64,000 nt of DNA, taken from NCBI GenBank assembly GCA_949825045.1, contig OX463818.1, positions 25,746,906 through 25,810,905 of the forward strand, given 5' to 3'. This DNA comes from Argyresthia goedartella (taxonomy: Eukaryota > Arthropoda > Insecta > Lepidoptera > Argyresthiidae). Positions 51,761-62,761 of this stretch are shown one piece after another. A model generated the notes under the pieces. The model saw nothing but the letters and a program-made list of their open reading frames with translations. It made no database searches and had not been told where the DNA came from. A program made the translations under genes and the position numbers. The number at the start of each line of letters is the position of its first letter. The stretch's first letter is position 1.

Positions 51761-53039
51761 AGGTAGTTAGGCAGTGCACAATAACTGGTATAAATAAAAT
51801 TCGAAGGAATCAATTAAATACTTAAAAAATAAAGGCTGTAACTACTAAATAAGTACCGAAATATAGTAAAATTGTCTCTTCAATTAAACCTAGTTCTCGA
51901 TAGAAAACCTGACCAAATTATGATCTTACAATTGACGCTGGAAAATTTTAAGAAGAATAGCTATTTATGCTACTAGTATGCAAAGTAGGTGTTTTCCGAC
52001 AAGTGTCTGTTTAATCACGAGCGAGCGAAGAGAGCTAGTTTTGAAGTCGATACGAGTCGGAACGGCACGTTTATCATAAAATTTGTTAATAAACATTGTT
52101 CAAAGAAATAAAAAATATAAATAAACTAAACAAGAAATTAGTAAAATGGCGGCTCACTTTAAATACGCGCGCGACCAATATATCTACAGTTCGCACCACC
52201 ACTCATGTCGTACGACGGAAAGTGGAACTAAATACGCTACTCTCTGGCAATACGACACGGTGGCGCCGCCGCTATCGGACTTGAGTGGTGGCGAGGACTC
52301 TACTACTGAGCATGCGCATCGAAAAAAGGCACTAACCATATATAAGTAAAGCCAAAAACTTATTAAATTAATATTTAAAATATATTTACTACCCAAAATC
52401 TAAATCTAAAGGAATTAGTAACGCGTTTAATGAAGTATTGGTTTTATTGTACCTTTCATATGAATGATATTACTGAATGATTCATCTGTACTTGACTAAT
52501 TTTTAAAACTTAACTCAAATAATAAATCTCCTTGCGTTGGGCTGACGACGAAAATAATTAAAAAAAACTATAAAGTACAAATCACTAGCGTAAAAAACTG
52601 GCAGTTTCCCCACGCTTTGGCTGCTTAGACAACGCATATTTTTGATCAAATTTATTGTAAAATGATAACCTCTATTTTTTTGCTGAAAATCACTTTTGAT
52701 AGAGGTCGATTTCGTACATGAGTTTTCTAGTATTTTAGTAAATCCTGGCTACATTATTATCTAAGGCCTTCAAAAGCTAATAAAATACTTTAAGGCCAAA
52801 GCGAAACGAAATGACTTATCAAAAACGAAACCGGTGAGGTAAAATACGACCCGAAAATTCACAAAGGAATTAATAAATGCCACGCTTTACCAGCACATTA
52901 GCATATTCCATGTAAAAATCCATGGATCGTTTATTTATTCCAGGCTAATATAAAATTTAGGCAATTTTTCCTGCCGCACGACCAAAGGATGTATTGGTCA
53001 ACATTGTTATTGCTTACCGTATAATGAGGTTGCATATTA
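51761..53039. other. Unassigned; one GC-richer open frame
   Basis: 52146-52349 encodes MAAHFKYARDQYIYSSHHHS... ending HAHRKKALTIYK. It has no known domain. GAGCATGCGCATC (52308) resembles an NRF-1-type site and CCATATATAAG (52335) a TATA box, so this could be a promoter-like patch rather than a gene. The remainder is AT-rich with no feature. Confidence 0.3.
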
Positions 53040-53545
53040 TGTAGTTTATCTACACACGTATCATAAACCCTCTTTACTGCGTTCAAAAACCGCACGTTAC
53101 GATCAGCATTATGTTAAACTACTTGGTAAAAACTCGTTTCGTATCTGGAAAACTACACATTATGGTCATTATGTGTAGTTTTTCTACATATTATGACATT
53201 CAAATTTCGAACGCCGACGCCCGCCTGCATGCCGCCCCTAGTTTGTCTGTGAAGTTGGTACTAACATTCAAATTTCGAACGCCGACGCCCGAAGTTGGTG
53301 CTACAGAACAAGCTAAACAACTGCAGAGCCACAATGCCGGTCAAACATGCGGTTCCTGAACACATCAAAGAGATCTTATGATATGTGTGTAGATAAACTA
53401 GTGTATGTAACTGTACATAATTAGGCATTAAAACTCTCGAGTGATATTATTATGAAACTCGCCTTCGGCTCGTTTCATAAACCCACTCTCGAGTATTAAT
53501 GCCCTCCATTATGTAGCAGTAACATAAACTACTATTATCTTGGAA
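53040..53545 (+). repeat. Rep-A copy 9, longest, with internal direct repeat
   Basis: GTAGTTTATCTACACACGTA to GATATGTGTGTAGATAAACT, then TAACTGTACATAATTAGGCA and the outer hairpin (ACTCTCGAGTG / CACTCTCGAGTA around CTCGCCTTCGGCTCG). ACATTCAAATTTCGAACGCC then GACGCCCG appears twice (about 53200 and 53263), a short internal duplication absent elsewhere. Confidence 0.8.
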
Positions 53546-54378
53546 TGAGATTGCTATGAGAACGTTGTTAAGTCCCTTTATGTGAATTTATTTGTACCCT
53601 ACTCAACTGTCCGATGGTACTGCAGTAACAAGTTCGTCCTTAATACGCGGAAGTAACTGGTACACAGAAATCCGGACATTTGTGTCATGAATACTTCTTA
53701 AAATTAATTTCATTTATTTGATTCTTTTAAAAAAAAAAACGTTTACACCATGCCATGTGTGTAAAGTTTTGTGACAGTAAATTGGTTGGTTTATCAACAA
53801 TAAACTGTTGATGAGAATAAGTATTATACTAGGTATACCTAAAAGTACGTATTTGTGTAACACTTAACTACTTATATAACAAACTTATACTGCTAGTTAA
53901 GTTAAGTGAGCTTATTCTCACTTCAACTTTGGAAGTTTCGAGAAACGTGCTCTGAGGTATTTTACTGTGAATTTCCTCCCGGTTCTCTCTACGGAGGTGT
54001 TCTGAAGATTTTTATTGCATTCCTCAGTAAACTTAAAGTACTAATTCTTTGATGAACGTTTCCTGAACAAGATTCTAGGAGAATACAATATATAGGTAGT
54101 ATTAGAATGTACTGTATAGTTTCCTTATCAAGGCGATTTTAAAACACTCTTCGTAATTTTACGCCATAACTCTACAGTTTTTAAACTGTTATTGAGAGTG
54201 AACTTATAACCATCAATCTTGACTTTTGCGATGAGTTGTTAAGTGTACTTTTACTAGATATATGTACTACGAGTACTATCTACTACAGAATACTTTGTGT
54301 GACGGGGTGAAATGGTTATAATGTTTACCGAGTCTGAAATTAAGATAACCCATTTAAATAACAGAAATTCGAATAATA
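53546..54378. other. No recognised feature
   Basis: AT-rich, an A-run near 53730, no frame or repeat recognised. Confidence 0.45.
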
Positions 54379-55164
54379 CCTAGTCGGTCCATAAGTTCTG
54401 TCACAAATTTTGCCGCATAGTAAATAATACCAAGTTTTATTTTATTTAATACTATATATGGTTTGATAGCTCATTAAATACTGATAAATTAGAACAATTA
54501 TTGGATTTAAATGCTTAAAGCCATATTACACAAATGCTAGTTTCTTCAGAGATTTTGCACTTTTTTACCCAATCAAAAATACTGACGTGATTCACTTTAT
54601 CTTTTTTCCATGACTCTTAAAATCATTCAAACTTACGTGAGATTTTAGTCAGAACCCTCCCTGAACCCGTTACCTTCATTTTGAAGCATAAGATAACTAA
54701 GTCTGGGTAAAACTAATTTCCATATTCACATTTTACGTAGTTGCCTTGTTGCCCACAAGATCATTTTTATACGTTTTTCTGAAAACGTAAAAAGTACGTA
54801 AAGTTCTCTTTGGGAGCAGTTGGAACTGAAAGCTAACAGAAAATCAAATGCTAGTTGTTAAGCATGGTCTAAAATCGAGGTTTCAGAATAAATAAAAAAA
54901 ACCTTGTTGGTTATCTGGAACACTGTTTTTTTTATTAAATTTGTGGTAAGTGGTATTTTTGTCAGTTGCGGCGTGTTTTGGGTTCGCGATTGTCTCAAGT
55001 TATAAGTTTTTTGTCATATTGCGATAATCGTACAAAATGTATTGTATTGCAATTTGATTCGTATAAAATAAGCTTTTTAATCATGTATAATACGAATAAG
55101 AAAAAGTTTATTGCTGAGTTTTATCTATCAAAAACCTTGTGACAGAACTTAAGGACCGACTAGG
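54379..55164. mobile_element. Mariner-like element, non-coding
   Basis: Left end CCTAGTCGGTCCATAAGTTC then TGTCACAA; right end TTGTGACAGAACTTAAGGAC then CGACTAGG; about 28 bp inverted with one or two mismatches. The TA immediately outside each end (54377-54378 and 55165-55166) is the target duplication expected of Tc1/mariner elements. The 786 bp interior has no transposase frame that I can read, so it is either strongly decayed or a deletion derivative. Confidence 0.8.
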
Positions 55165-55249
55165 TATATATGTTCCAGTCTAAAATATACTTAACTCTTG
55201 CATATAACTGTTGAATGAATTAAACATAAAAAACCATGATTTCCTAACA

Positions 55250-55845
55250 GCTTATAAAGCAAATGAGTTCGTCCACCCTCTCTCTCTGCACACTCTTCAG
55301 GGGCAATGTAATCTCAAACTGCCTGAAGCTTTTCTTCTATTTTAAATAATTTTACGATCTTGCTGGATATTTTCTCAATCTTTCCGTCATTTTCCACCAT
55401 AAAGTTACGATCGCGGACATTTCTGGGCTGCTTGTCAGCCAAACCATCGTAGGACTTTGCTTATAACTAAGCCATGCCTTCGTTGTCCTTGCAGTGTGAC
55501 AAGAAGTCCCATCTTGTTAAAAGATGAAGGTATCTTGGTGTTGCAAACTCTGAATGGATGGTAATAGACTCGATTCCAAAATTTCCTGGTACTTTGTAGC
55601 GTTAACATTTTCCTTGACAAAGTGCAGCCGACCTAAACCCTGTGCTCACATGCAACCCTATGTCATTACTGATGCTGGAAACTTCACTTTTCGCTTCATA
55701 CAGTGCTTGCGATAGTCCCCAATTTCATTTCTACGGATCTTTTTTTGTTCATCGCCAACAGTCACCGCACATTTTTATTCATTGCTTCGTATTATTTCAC
55801 TGATCTGAAGTCTAGTCCTGATTTTCACGAGACAATTTTAATCTT
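55250..55845 (-). pseudogene. Tc1-type transposase, catalytic-domain remnant
   Basis: The minus strand gives KRKVKFPASVM-GCM, GRLHFVKENVNATKYQEIL and ESSLLPSIQ, then after a one-base frame change QDGTSCHTARTTKAWLSYKQ, MVWLTSSPEMSAIVTLWW and KMTERLRKYPARS. These parallel Tc1 transposases: the aspartate in QDG-HTA is kept, but the block that normally reads SPDLNPIENLW has lost its glutamate. Stops and the frame change show it is dead. Terminal repeats are not found. It is unrelated in sequence to the N-terminal Tc1 fragment at 21.8 kb as far as can be compared. Confidence 0.75.
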
Positions 55846-55848
55846 TTT

Positions 55849-56262
55849 AGGGCATCCGTACCCAAAGGGTAAAACCGGACCCTATTACTAAGACTTCGCT
55901 GTCCGTCTGTCTGTCTGTCTGTGCGTCTGTTGCCAGGCTGTATCTCATGAACCGTGGTAGTTAGACAGATGTTTTTTTACAGATTATGTATTTCTGTTGC
56001 CGCTAAACAACAAATACTAAAAACGGAATAAAATAAATATTTTAGGGGGCTCCCATACAACAATTATTTCAATACCATATACAAAGTTATGAATGCAACT
56101 GGTTACGTACATAGAGTGTGAAAGTAGCCGCACCAATAACATTGTAAACAAATTTTGCTATGTAAAATCCAAGCTATTCACTCCACACCATCCATACCAT
56201 TGTACGGTGGTGCGGAACCCTTCGTGCGCGAGTTAAACGCGCACTTGACTGGTTTTTTATTT
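55849..56262 (+). repeat. Rep-C copy
   Basis: AGGGCATCCGTACCCAAAGG to GTGCGGAACCCTTCGTGCGC and GCACTTGACTGGTTTTTTAT, with a TCTG microsatellite (GTCCGTCTGTCTGTCTGTCT) in place of the usual CCGT run. Confidence 0.8.
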
Positions 56263-57902
56263 TAAATTAAAATTATATTTTAATGCTTTTCTTTTGCTCT
56301 GAAAAAACCATGCCCCATTTTCTTGAGGACGAAAAGAAGAAACATCTTTCTGGATCATGTCCCGCCATTCACAGTGCGTTTTCTTGTTTGGGCACGAAGA
56401 TTTTTCTTTTTTCTTTTCTTCAGAACCCTGTTCCCTGCTTCACATGTGATGTGGGGACGGCCGTTTTTCTTCAAACATGTTACTGGTTTATGTTGTTTAT
56501 GATGCTGTTTTTTGTATATGGCACCGTAAGATAGTCAAAACCGTGAGTTGATAAACTAACGCATTAGTTGATCAGCTATCGACAGAATAGTAAACCAGAC
56601 CAACGAGGCTTAGAATTTACGTTTCTTTACTTGTAAGAACATACATGTCAACCTAACACGAATACTATTCGGGGGCTTCGCTGCGCTCGCCCCCTCTAGT
56701 ATTCATCTAAGCTACCACAGTGTTTGCCCTCTTATTTAATTTGTCAGTTTATATTGTCAGTAAAAAAATTAATGTTTAATGATCAAAATATAAACAATTT
56801 CATCTCAGAACTTATTAAAGTTGACTTTAATAATTTAATGACTAGAGAGAAACACTTAAATACAAATTATCTGTCATTTCAATCAAAATTAACTTCTATT
56901 CTTAATTAAACTATTCCCCTAAAAATGTAAAAATAAAACTTAAAAGCAAAAAACATGGCTAACAAAATGTATAACATAAAAAAAAAAAACTCTGATAAGA
57001 TAATAAAATCGACTTGGCACTTAATAAATGAGAAAACTAACAAATTTCCAAAAATAGATAAGAGTTAACATTAAATTGAACGACAAAATAAAATTATAGA
57101 TAACCCGCTCAGTAAAGCTAATATTTTCAACGACTTTTTCCTTAATGTTGCAAATCCCACGCTCCCCGCACCAAAAGAAAAAGCTGTAACTGAGCTGTCT
57201 GAAAATTCAATGTACTTAAAACCAGTTACCATCCCTGAAGTTATTAAAATAATAAGAGTATTAAAAAACAAAAAGTTTCGGTCATGACGAACTGCCCCCA
57301 TTACTAATAAAAAAATGTGTTGAAACATTGGCCCCTATTCTGTCGTTTTTTATATATCAGTCTTTTGTAGATGGTACAGTACCAGACCTCTTAAAACTAT
57401 CCATAATGACACCTATTTACAAAAAAGGTATCAAGAGAATTTGCACAAACAACAGACCAATTGCTCTTTTCTTTTACCTACATTCGCAAAAATCTTTGAA
57501 AATGCCATGGCAAACAGACTGTATTCCTTCTGTGAAAAATTTAATATATTTAGTTAGTCCCAATATGGATTAAGAAAAAACCACTCGACATCACTAGCTG
57601 TTTATAAATACATTACAGATATTTTAAATATTAAAATAATAAAAAATATGCTATTGATGTACTTCTCGATATAAGCAAGGCATATGATCGTGTCCTTAAT
57701 GATATATTATTAAAAAAATATATGGAATAGGTGTTCGAGATATTGTGCACAAATGGTTCGAATCTAACTTATCAAACTTGTAGAAATAGAACATTATGAT
57801 GGTAAAACTGGTGTGATTAATAAAGTACGATCTGAAAAAGCACATGTCACTAAGTCAATCCCCCAAGGAAGTGTACTGGGGTGCATTCTCTTTCTGTGGC
57901 TT

Positions 57903-58028
57903 AAGCAGGAATATTTACCAGAGTGAAAAAGTATTCGAGTTCAAATAAAATGAGCCTTATGTCATTGTTCATAAGAGCCAATGACAGTTCGATTCGCATA
58001 CTTTTTCGACGCGTAAATATTCCTGCTT
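57903..58028. mobile_element. 126-bp foldback element inside the LINE
   Basis: Ends AAGCAGGAATATTTACC and CGTAAATATTCCTGCTT, pairing further through GTGAAAAAGTAT and ATACTTTTTC. It sits between the LINE blocks that encode CILF and LYINDLP. I see no clear target duplication. Confidence 0.75.
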
Positions 58029-58072
58029 CCTACACTGCTCTACATTAATGACTTGCCTGTTTAGGCAGAATT

Positions 58073-58204
58073 GAAGAAGAAGGTTGAGGTTGGTGGCATT
58101 TTGGCAAGGTATAACTATTGATATATCGTCAGCAAATAGAGTGGATGAAAAAAAAATATTTAAACAAATTAACCATTCATCCACCAACCTCAACCTTCTT
58201 CTTC
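58073..58204. repeat. Inverted duplication enclosing a reversed FADD motif
   Basis: Arms GAAGAAGAAGGTTGAGGTTG and GTGG (58073-58096) and CCACCAACCTCAACCTTC then TTCTTC (58181-58204). The enclosed stretch reads STLFADDISIVIP on the minus strand (about 58146-58105), while the flanking LINE reads on the plus strand. Confidence 0.85.
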
Positions 58205-58940
58205 AAACTACATTTGATACATTTATTAACTGGTTAAATGAATACAATTCACAAATAAATTATTCTAAAACAAAACTATTACAATTTAAACCACATCAGA
58301 AACGTCCTTTAGAAATAAACTACACATAAGATTTAAAAAAAAAAACTTTTAAAATGTTACCTCACCGAAAAATGCTACTACGTGCTGCAGGAATTCTTCG
58401 AAGATAAAAATTATTAGGAAAATAAATTTAGTCTCTTTAACCTGTGAACAGCTGATCGGGTCAATAATAATGTAATAGTTAAGTGTATGTGTAGCTAAAT
58501 TTGTAATACCCTTTGAGGGTGCATGTAACCTACATACATTTTCCACTTGTATTCTGTATTAGAATAAGAATAAGAATAATTTTTATTGTTCAAAATAACA
58601 GGGTTAACATATTTGAGGTCCCTGCCTCCCAAAGTAGGAAAAACCTGTATCATGGGAGACAGTTACTTCCCAGTGGGTACATATTTTATTTTGTACAATA
58701 GTAGGTACTTAACTATTTTTAGATTTATGTAGGTAATCAAAAAAGGTAAATCTACAGAAATATAATAATAATAATATTGTACATGTTATATGCAAATAAA
58801 TTAATATGAATAATATGAACTAACGTGTCATATAGTAAGCAGTACGCTACGGTTTACTATCTGTCGATAGTTGACCAACTAACGGGGAAAAAAGGTTAGT
58901 TTATCAACTATCGGTTTTGACAATCGTATGGGGACATATA

Positions 58941-59321
58941 TTTGGTATGTTGAATTCCCTTTATTAGTATAAGAAATTATGATTTTTCGGACCTCTTCAG
59001 AAATAGCTTTACTCATGTTTGACGAATAGTAACCAGAAATCAGTTTATTCTTCCTATTTATACCACTTGTCAGCGAAATTGATGACAGGTTTTATTTGAG
59101 TTAAAGATTGAACTCAAATCTTTATCTACGTCCAGTTTCTGACTTTCACTGAATTGTAACTCAACAAAGCTGAACTTTTTGCATCAATTAGGAACTAGAT
59201 GAACTAGTTTGCTTTCACCGAGACTAGGTTAAATTGATGATTGGATAAGTTCCATAAGATATGACAACTTTAAAATGAAGGAGAATAAAGAGGGCTACTG
59301 TGATCTATCTAATACGTTATG
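58941..59321. other. No recognised feature
   Basis: AT-rich. GACAGGTTTTATTTGAGTTA with TTGAACTCAAATC (59083-59115) is a weak inverted pair. Confidence 0.4.
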
Positions 59322-59395
59322 TATACATACATACATACATATGCTCACGCCTATTTCCCGGAAGAGGGGCGAGCAGAGACGTTATGTTTTACCTC
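59322..59395 (+). repeat. Interspersed-repeat fragment
   Basis: CATACATACATACATATGCT then CACGCCTATTTCCCGGAAGA and GGGGCGAGCAGAGAC is a wording I associate with a widespread lepidopteran repeat. The rest of that repeat is not visible. Confidence 0.35.
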
Positions 59396-59521
59396 ATTTT
59401 ATCATCACCCCTACAAAATATTTGGATCCGAAAAATCTTTTCTCTGAATGTACGCCTAGATGAAGTATTCTGCATTTGGACTCATAAATTAGTATTTATG
59501 AGCCCAAATATAGGATATATA

Positions 59522-59578
59522 CAGGAAAATGCTACTTGATTACAATATAGTATATTGTAATCAAGTAGCATTTTCCTG
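59522..59578. repeat. Perfect 26-bp-arm palindrome
   Basis: CAGGAAAATGCTACTTGATT continuing ACAATA (59522-59547) is matched exactly by 59553-59578 around TAGTA. A second hairpin, CTCATAAATTAGTATTTATG, lies just upstream at 59480. Confidence 0.9.
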
Positions 59579-59604
59579 ACGGCACCAATCCTTAAGATAA
59601 ATCA

Positions 59605-59830
59605 TAATAATCTTACACAAATCGAACTAGGCACATACTAGGCTCAACAAGGCTTGTGTTATGGGTACTAGACCACGATATATTTATAAGAAATAAATAT
59701 TTATGTAAATGAATAGAAAACATCCAAGTCTAAGAAAAAAATATTCATGCTCATCCCACAAATTTTTGCCCTTACCGGGATTCGAACCCAGCACCGTCAG
59801 TTTCGTAGGCTAGGCAAAACCGGTCGTCAG
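59605..59830 (-). mobile_element. Diverged SINE-E relative
   Basis: The minus strand head has GTAGCCTACGAAACTGACGG and GGGTTCGAATCCCGGTAAGG (box B). The body, GATGAGCATGAATATTTTTT, and GTCTAGTACCCATAACACAA parallel SINE-E but with many changes. Confidence 0.6.
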
Positions 59831-60939
59831 GTGAACTTATTTGCATGGTAATATGTAGATATTTGTTGAAATTTGAACCACATAGATGAAAAGCCTTAGA
59901 ATTCATCCTCGTATAGTGGTTTGAATATTATTGTGATCAATGTTGGCTGTCAAACCCAGGCTCACATACAAAAACAGGCACATTCATTGCTTTTCACCCA
60001 ATGTATAGCATGTACATGGGTAGGTGCCTAGTAGGTTAAGCCGGGGGTTTACAAAAGCTACAACATCCATTCAAGGTAGCTACACATAATCTACCTAGTG
60101 GGTAACCCCAAATTACATAGAGTGGGTAAAACGCGAGCATACGTTATACATATACTGTCTCAAACAGCGCACGAACTATGTAGGTTGCTTGAAGAGATCA
60201 GTGGAGTGAGAATGTGGGACCAAAATATCTTGGTACTGGGTAATGCAACATAGTATGCAACAGAAACGTATAGCCAGGCTGCAAGGGGGAGATGCAGGCT
60301 TAGATTTTCATTTTGTTGACCTGTATTTGCAAGTGAGATAATTTTCTAAAAATCATATGACGATAGCAAGAAACCTTAATATTATATCGCTGAACCGATG
60401 TACTATTGCTAAACGTGGTACAATGATTCTTCCAACATTCCGTTCAAGTAAGGCCGTGACACTACATTGATTTTGTCGTGCTAACTTGAAATTTGTCTGG
60501 GCTATATCCGTTTGAGGAAGTGTCAACATTATCTGGTCGCGTCTGAGACTCAACTCTTCACCGCCGAAAACTTTGCACCAAGTTCCTTACCATTAATTAT
60601 AACATGGAACTTTCCTTTATTTAAAGTTGCTTCTAAGCCTAAAGGTAGTGCCAGACGATGTCTGGATTTTTTTTAAAACGCAAGGAAACCTTTGAAAAAT
60701 GTGGTCATCATTTCTTTGGAGAGCGGGCATTGTTTGCTATTTTAGGATTCTTGTTTTTTCTTTTCGGTTGAGGTGTAAAATTAACTCTCTGAAGAGTTCT
60801 TTGAAGTTCGCTCCAGCTCTGTAAATCTTCACCCGATAGCAACTATTTAAATTTAATCGCAAAAAATGATCAGCAAAACACTTTTTATATTTTAAATATT
60901 TTATCTGTACTCAAGTTTATGTTTTAAGTATTTTTGTTG
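59831..60939. other. No recognised feature
   Basis: Short frames such as 60353-60553 have no motif. No repeat family of this window is recognised. Confidence 0.45.
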
Positions 60940-61022
60940 TTCTTACATGTTCAACCTAACACGAAGCTCACCCCCTTTACCCTTCGCCTAAGCTACCGCA
61001 GCATTTTGCTCTGATATTTGAT
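60940..61022 (-). repeat. Rep-B module, centre deleted
   Basis: TTGTTCTTACATGTTCAACC, TAACACGAAGCTCACCCCC and CGCCTAAGCTACCGCAG then TTTTGCTCTGATATT. The GAGCGAAGCGAAGCCCC half of the central hairpin is missing. Confidence 0.7.
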
Positions 61023-61209
61023 GTGCAAATATTTTTGATGGGCTGTTTAATATTTCCCCTATTTAAATCTAATCATAGGAAAGAAATTATGTAATATTCC
61101 TACCTATTACTCCCAGACAATACTTCTAGAGAATATGTATACTATTTTCATGCTTCTATGTCCACTGGTTAAGGCGGTGCGTTGTCTTCTAGTCAGCCAG
61201 TCTTTTCAA

Positions 61210-61534
61210 CCCACTTCAAAAAGGAGGAGGTTCTCGATTCGTCTGTTTTTTTTTTTGTATGTTTGTTACACGATTACTCCGTCAATTATGAACCGATTTC
61301 AATGATTTTTATTTTGATTGGTAGGCCATACTGTAGAAGTGGTCCCAAATAAATTTTATCAAAATAAATTTAGCACTTTTAGAAAAAATCAACAAATACA
61401 AAAAATACAAATGACGTTTTTGTTTGTGGTTCCGTGCAGCAAATGTTTTGATGAGGACTTTTCATGTTCATACACTTCATTCGCATCCCGACCGGGGAAG
61501 AAGACATAGGGTTTGAACTTGAAGTCGGTTTTTT
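61210..61534 (+). repeat. Rep-H, copy 2
   Basis: CCCACTTCAAAAAGGAGGAG, GTTCTCGATTCGTCTG, CACGATTACTCCGTCAATTA, TGGTTCCGTGCAGCAAATGT and TTGAACTTGAAGTCGGTTTT. Reverse complement of 1995-2322 with moderate divergence. Confidence 0.75.
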
Positions 61535-62761
61535 GAAGTTTTTAACATGGTGAATTATTGTTTTATTTACTAAGTAGATCGTTTGCTCCAATCCAAAGTG
61601 AAATACTCAAGTAGAATATGAAGTGAAATGGCTTCCTTTTATCCGGAAGTCGGAAAAGCTTTACACTTAGTTGCTGTTGGATGCCAAAATAAATAAGGAA
61701 AATGTGAGCTAAAATATTTCATCCGGATCAAGCTACACTGTATCACTACACTGGCATGCCTTTTGATTCCGTGAATACACTGTAATTAATAATTACTTTC
61801 ATAAGCTGATTACCTTTTAATACAAATGATATTGTCAAATACCCATATTTGAAGCGTTATTCCAACTAAATGAGACACTTACCAAATCCAAAAAAAATAT
61901 ATGTTGTAGACAACCTTTTCCTTTAATCTTAGTTTTTGAAAACATCATAATGTCCATGAAAACTATATAGAAAAAAGCCAAAAAGATTTTTTCACCTAAA
62001 ACGAGTTATTTCTAGAGATCTAAAAAGAATATTGAGATGATTCTTGCATCAAAGATTCAACATGTATTAAAAAGACGTATTCAAATTATAAAAATTATTA
62101 ATGTCTTTTTAAAATACATTCGGTTACATACAAAATTAATTCGGTTGCGAAAACGGCCGGAGGGAAAAACACACACAATTTTCTCACTGTTTTGTCGCAG
62201 CGACTGACGCAGTGTAACCTGAACTTTATTTTAATAATATTGTGCAAAAAATTACAATGAATCTAGTTACAAATTTTACTGATACACGGGCCTTAAATTA
62301 ATATTATCCAAAGGTAACCTTTTGCATATAAAATTGACTCAAAAGTAAACCTTATAAGAGAGTCCATACATTATATCACAGTGAACCGATTACAGAGACG
62401 TCACAACCAAACTATAGTACGCAAAAATGGAAGCTAAGGTTACTGCACAAATGCTGTCAGATTTAAAATTTGGTTAATTTGTTCGACGGCTTCAGAAATC
62501 TGCAGAGTGTGTGACCGAGTTCATGGTCGATGAAGTATTTCAGCCCGGCGGCAGCAACCTACTTTCAAAGCTGCTGGAAAATTGATTACTTTCCTAATTA
62601 TACGCGAATTATGTTCACAAGTATAGTTATCATATTTTTGAAGTAAAGTTACAAAATTAATATAGTTTGCACATACTCGTAAATTTAACATTTAAAGTAC
62701 TTCTTGAGAGTGAAAGTTAAAAAGTTAACCAACGGGTTATTTCCTGATATAAAACTTTCAT
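61535..62761. other. No recognised feature
   Basis: AT-rich, no motif-bearing frame. TTTTCTCACTGTTTTGTCGC near 62180 is pyrimidine-rich but no exon follows that I can support. Confidence 0.4.

Larger units (their letters stand above)
56729..58817 (+). pseudogene. LINE inserted in TIR-K, decayed reverse transcriptase
   Basis: Plus-strand pieces in LINE order: NPLSKANIFNDFFLNVA (57108), KPVTIPEVIKIIRVLKNK (57220), SVFCRWYSTRPLKTIHN / DGTVPDLLKLSIMTPIYKKG (57370), TFAKIFENAMANRLYSF (57480), SQYGLRKNHSTSLAVYKYI (57555), IDVLLDISKAYDRVLND (57650, motif A), QGSVLGCILF-like (57870, motif B), LLYINDLPV (58035), and STNLNLLLQTTFDTFINWL, NYSKTKLLQFKPHQK (58180-58310). The FADD motif itself is inverted. 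Frames change many times. Nearby 58600-58790 is 3' untranslated sequence with an ATAATAATAATAT tail. Confidence 0.75.
56515..58940. mobile_element. TIR-K copy 3, split by a 2.1-kb LINE insertion
   Basis: In reverse orientation to 6038-6414. Its one end TATATGGCACCGTAAGATAG (56515) runs through GAATACTATTCGGGGGCTTC, GCTGCGCTCGCCCCCTC and GCTACCACAGTGTTTGCCC to about 56728. Its other end resumes at GAACTAACGTGTCATATAGT (58818), AAGCAGTACGCTACGGTTTA and closes ATCGTATGGGGACATATA (58940). About 50 bp of TIR-K present at 6038-6414 are missing at the insertion point. Confidence 0.75.
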
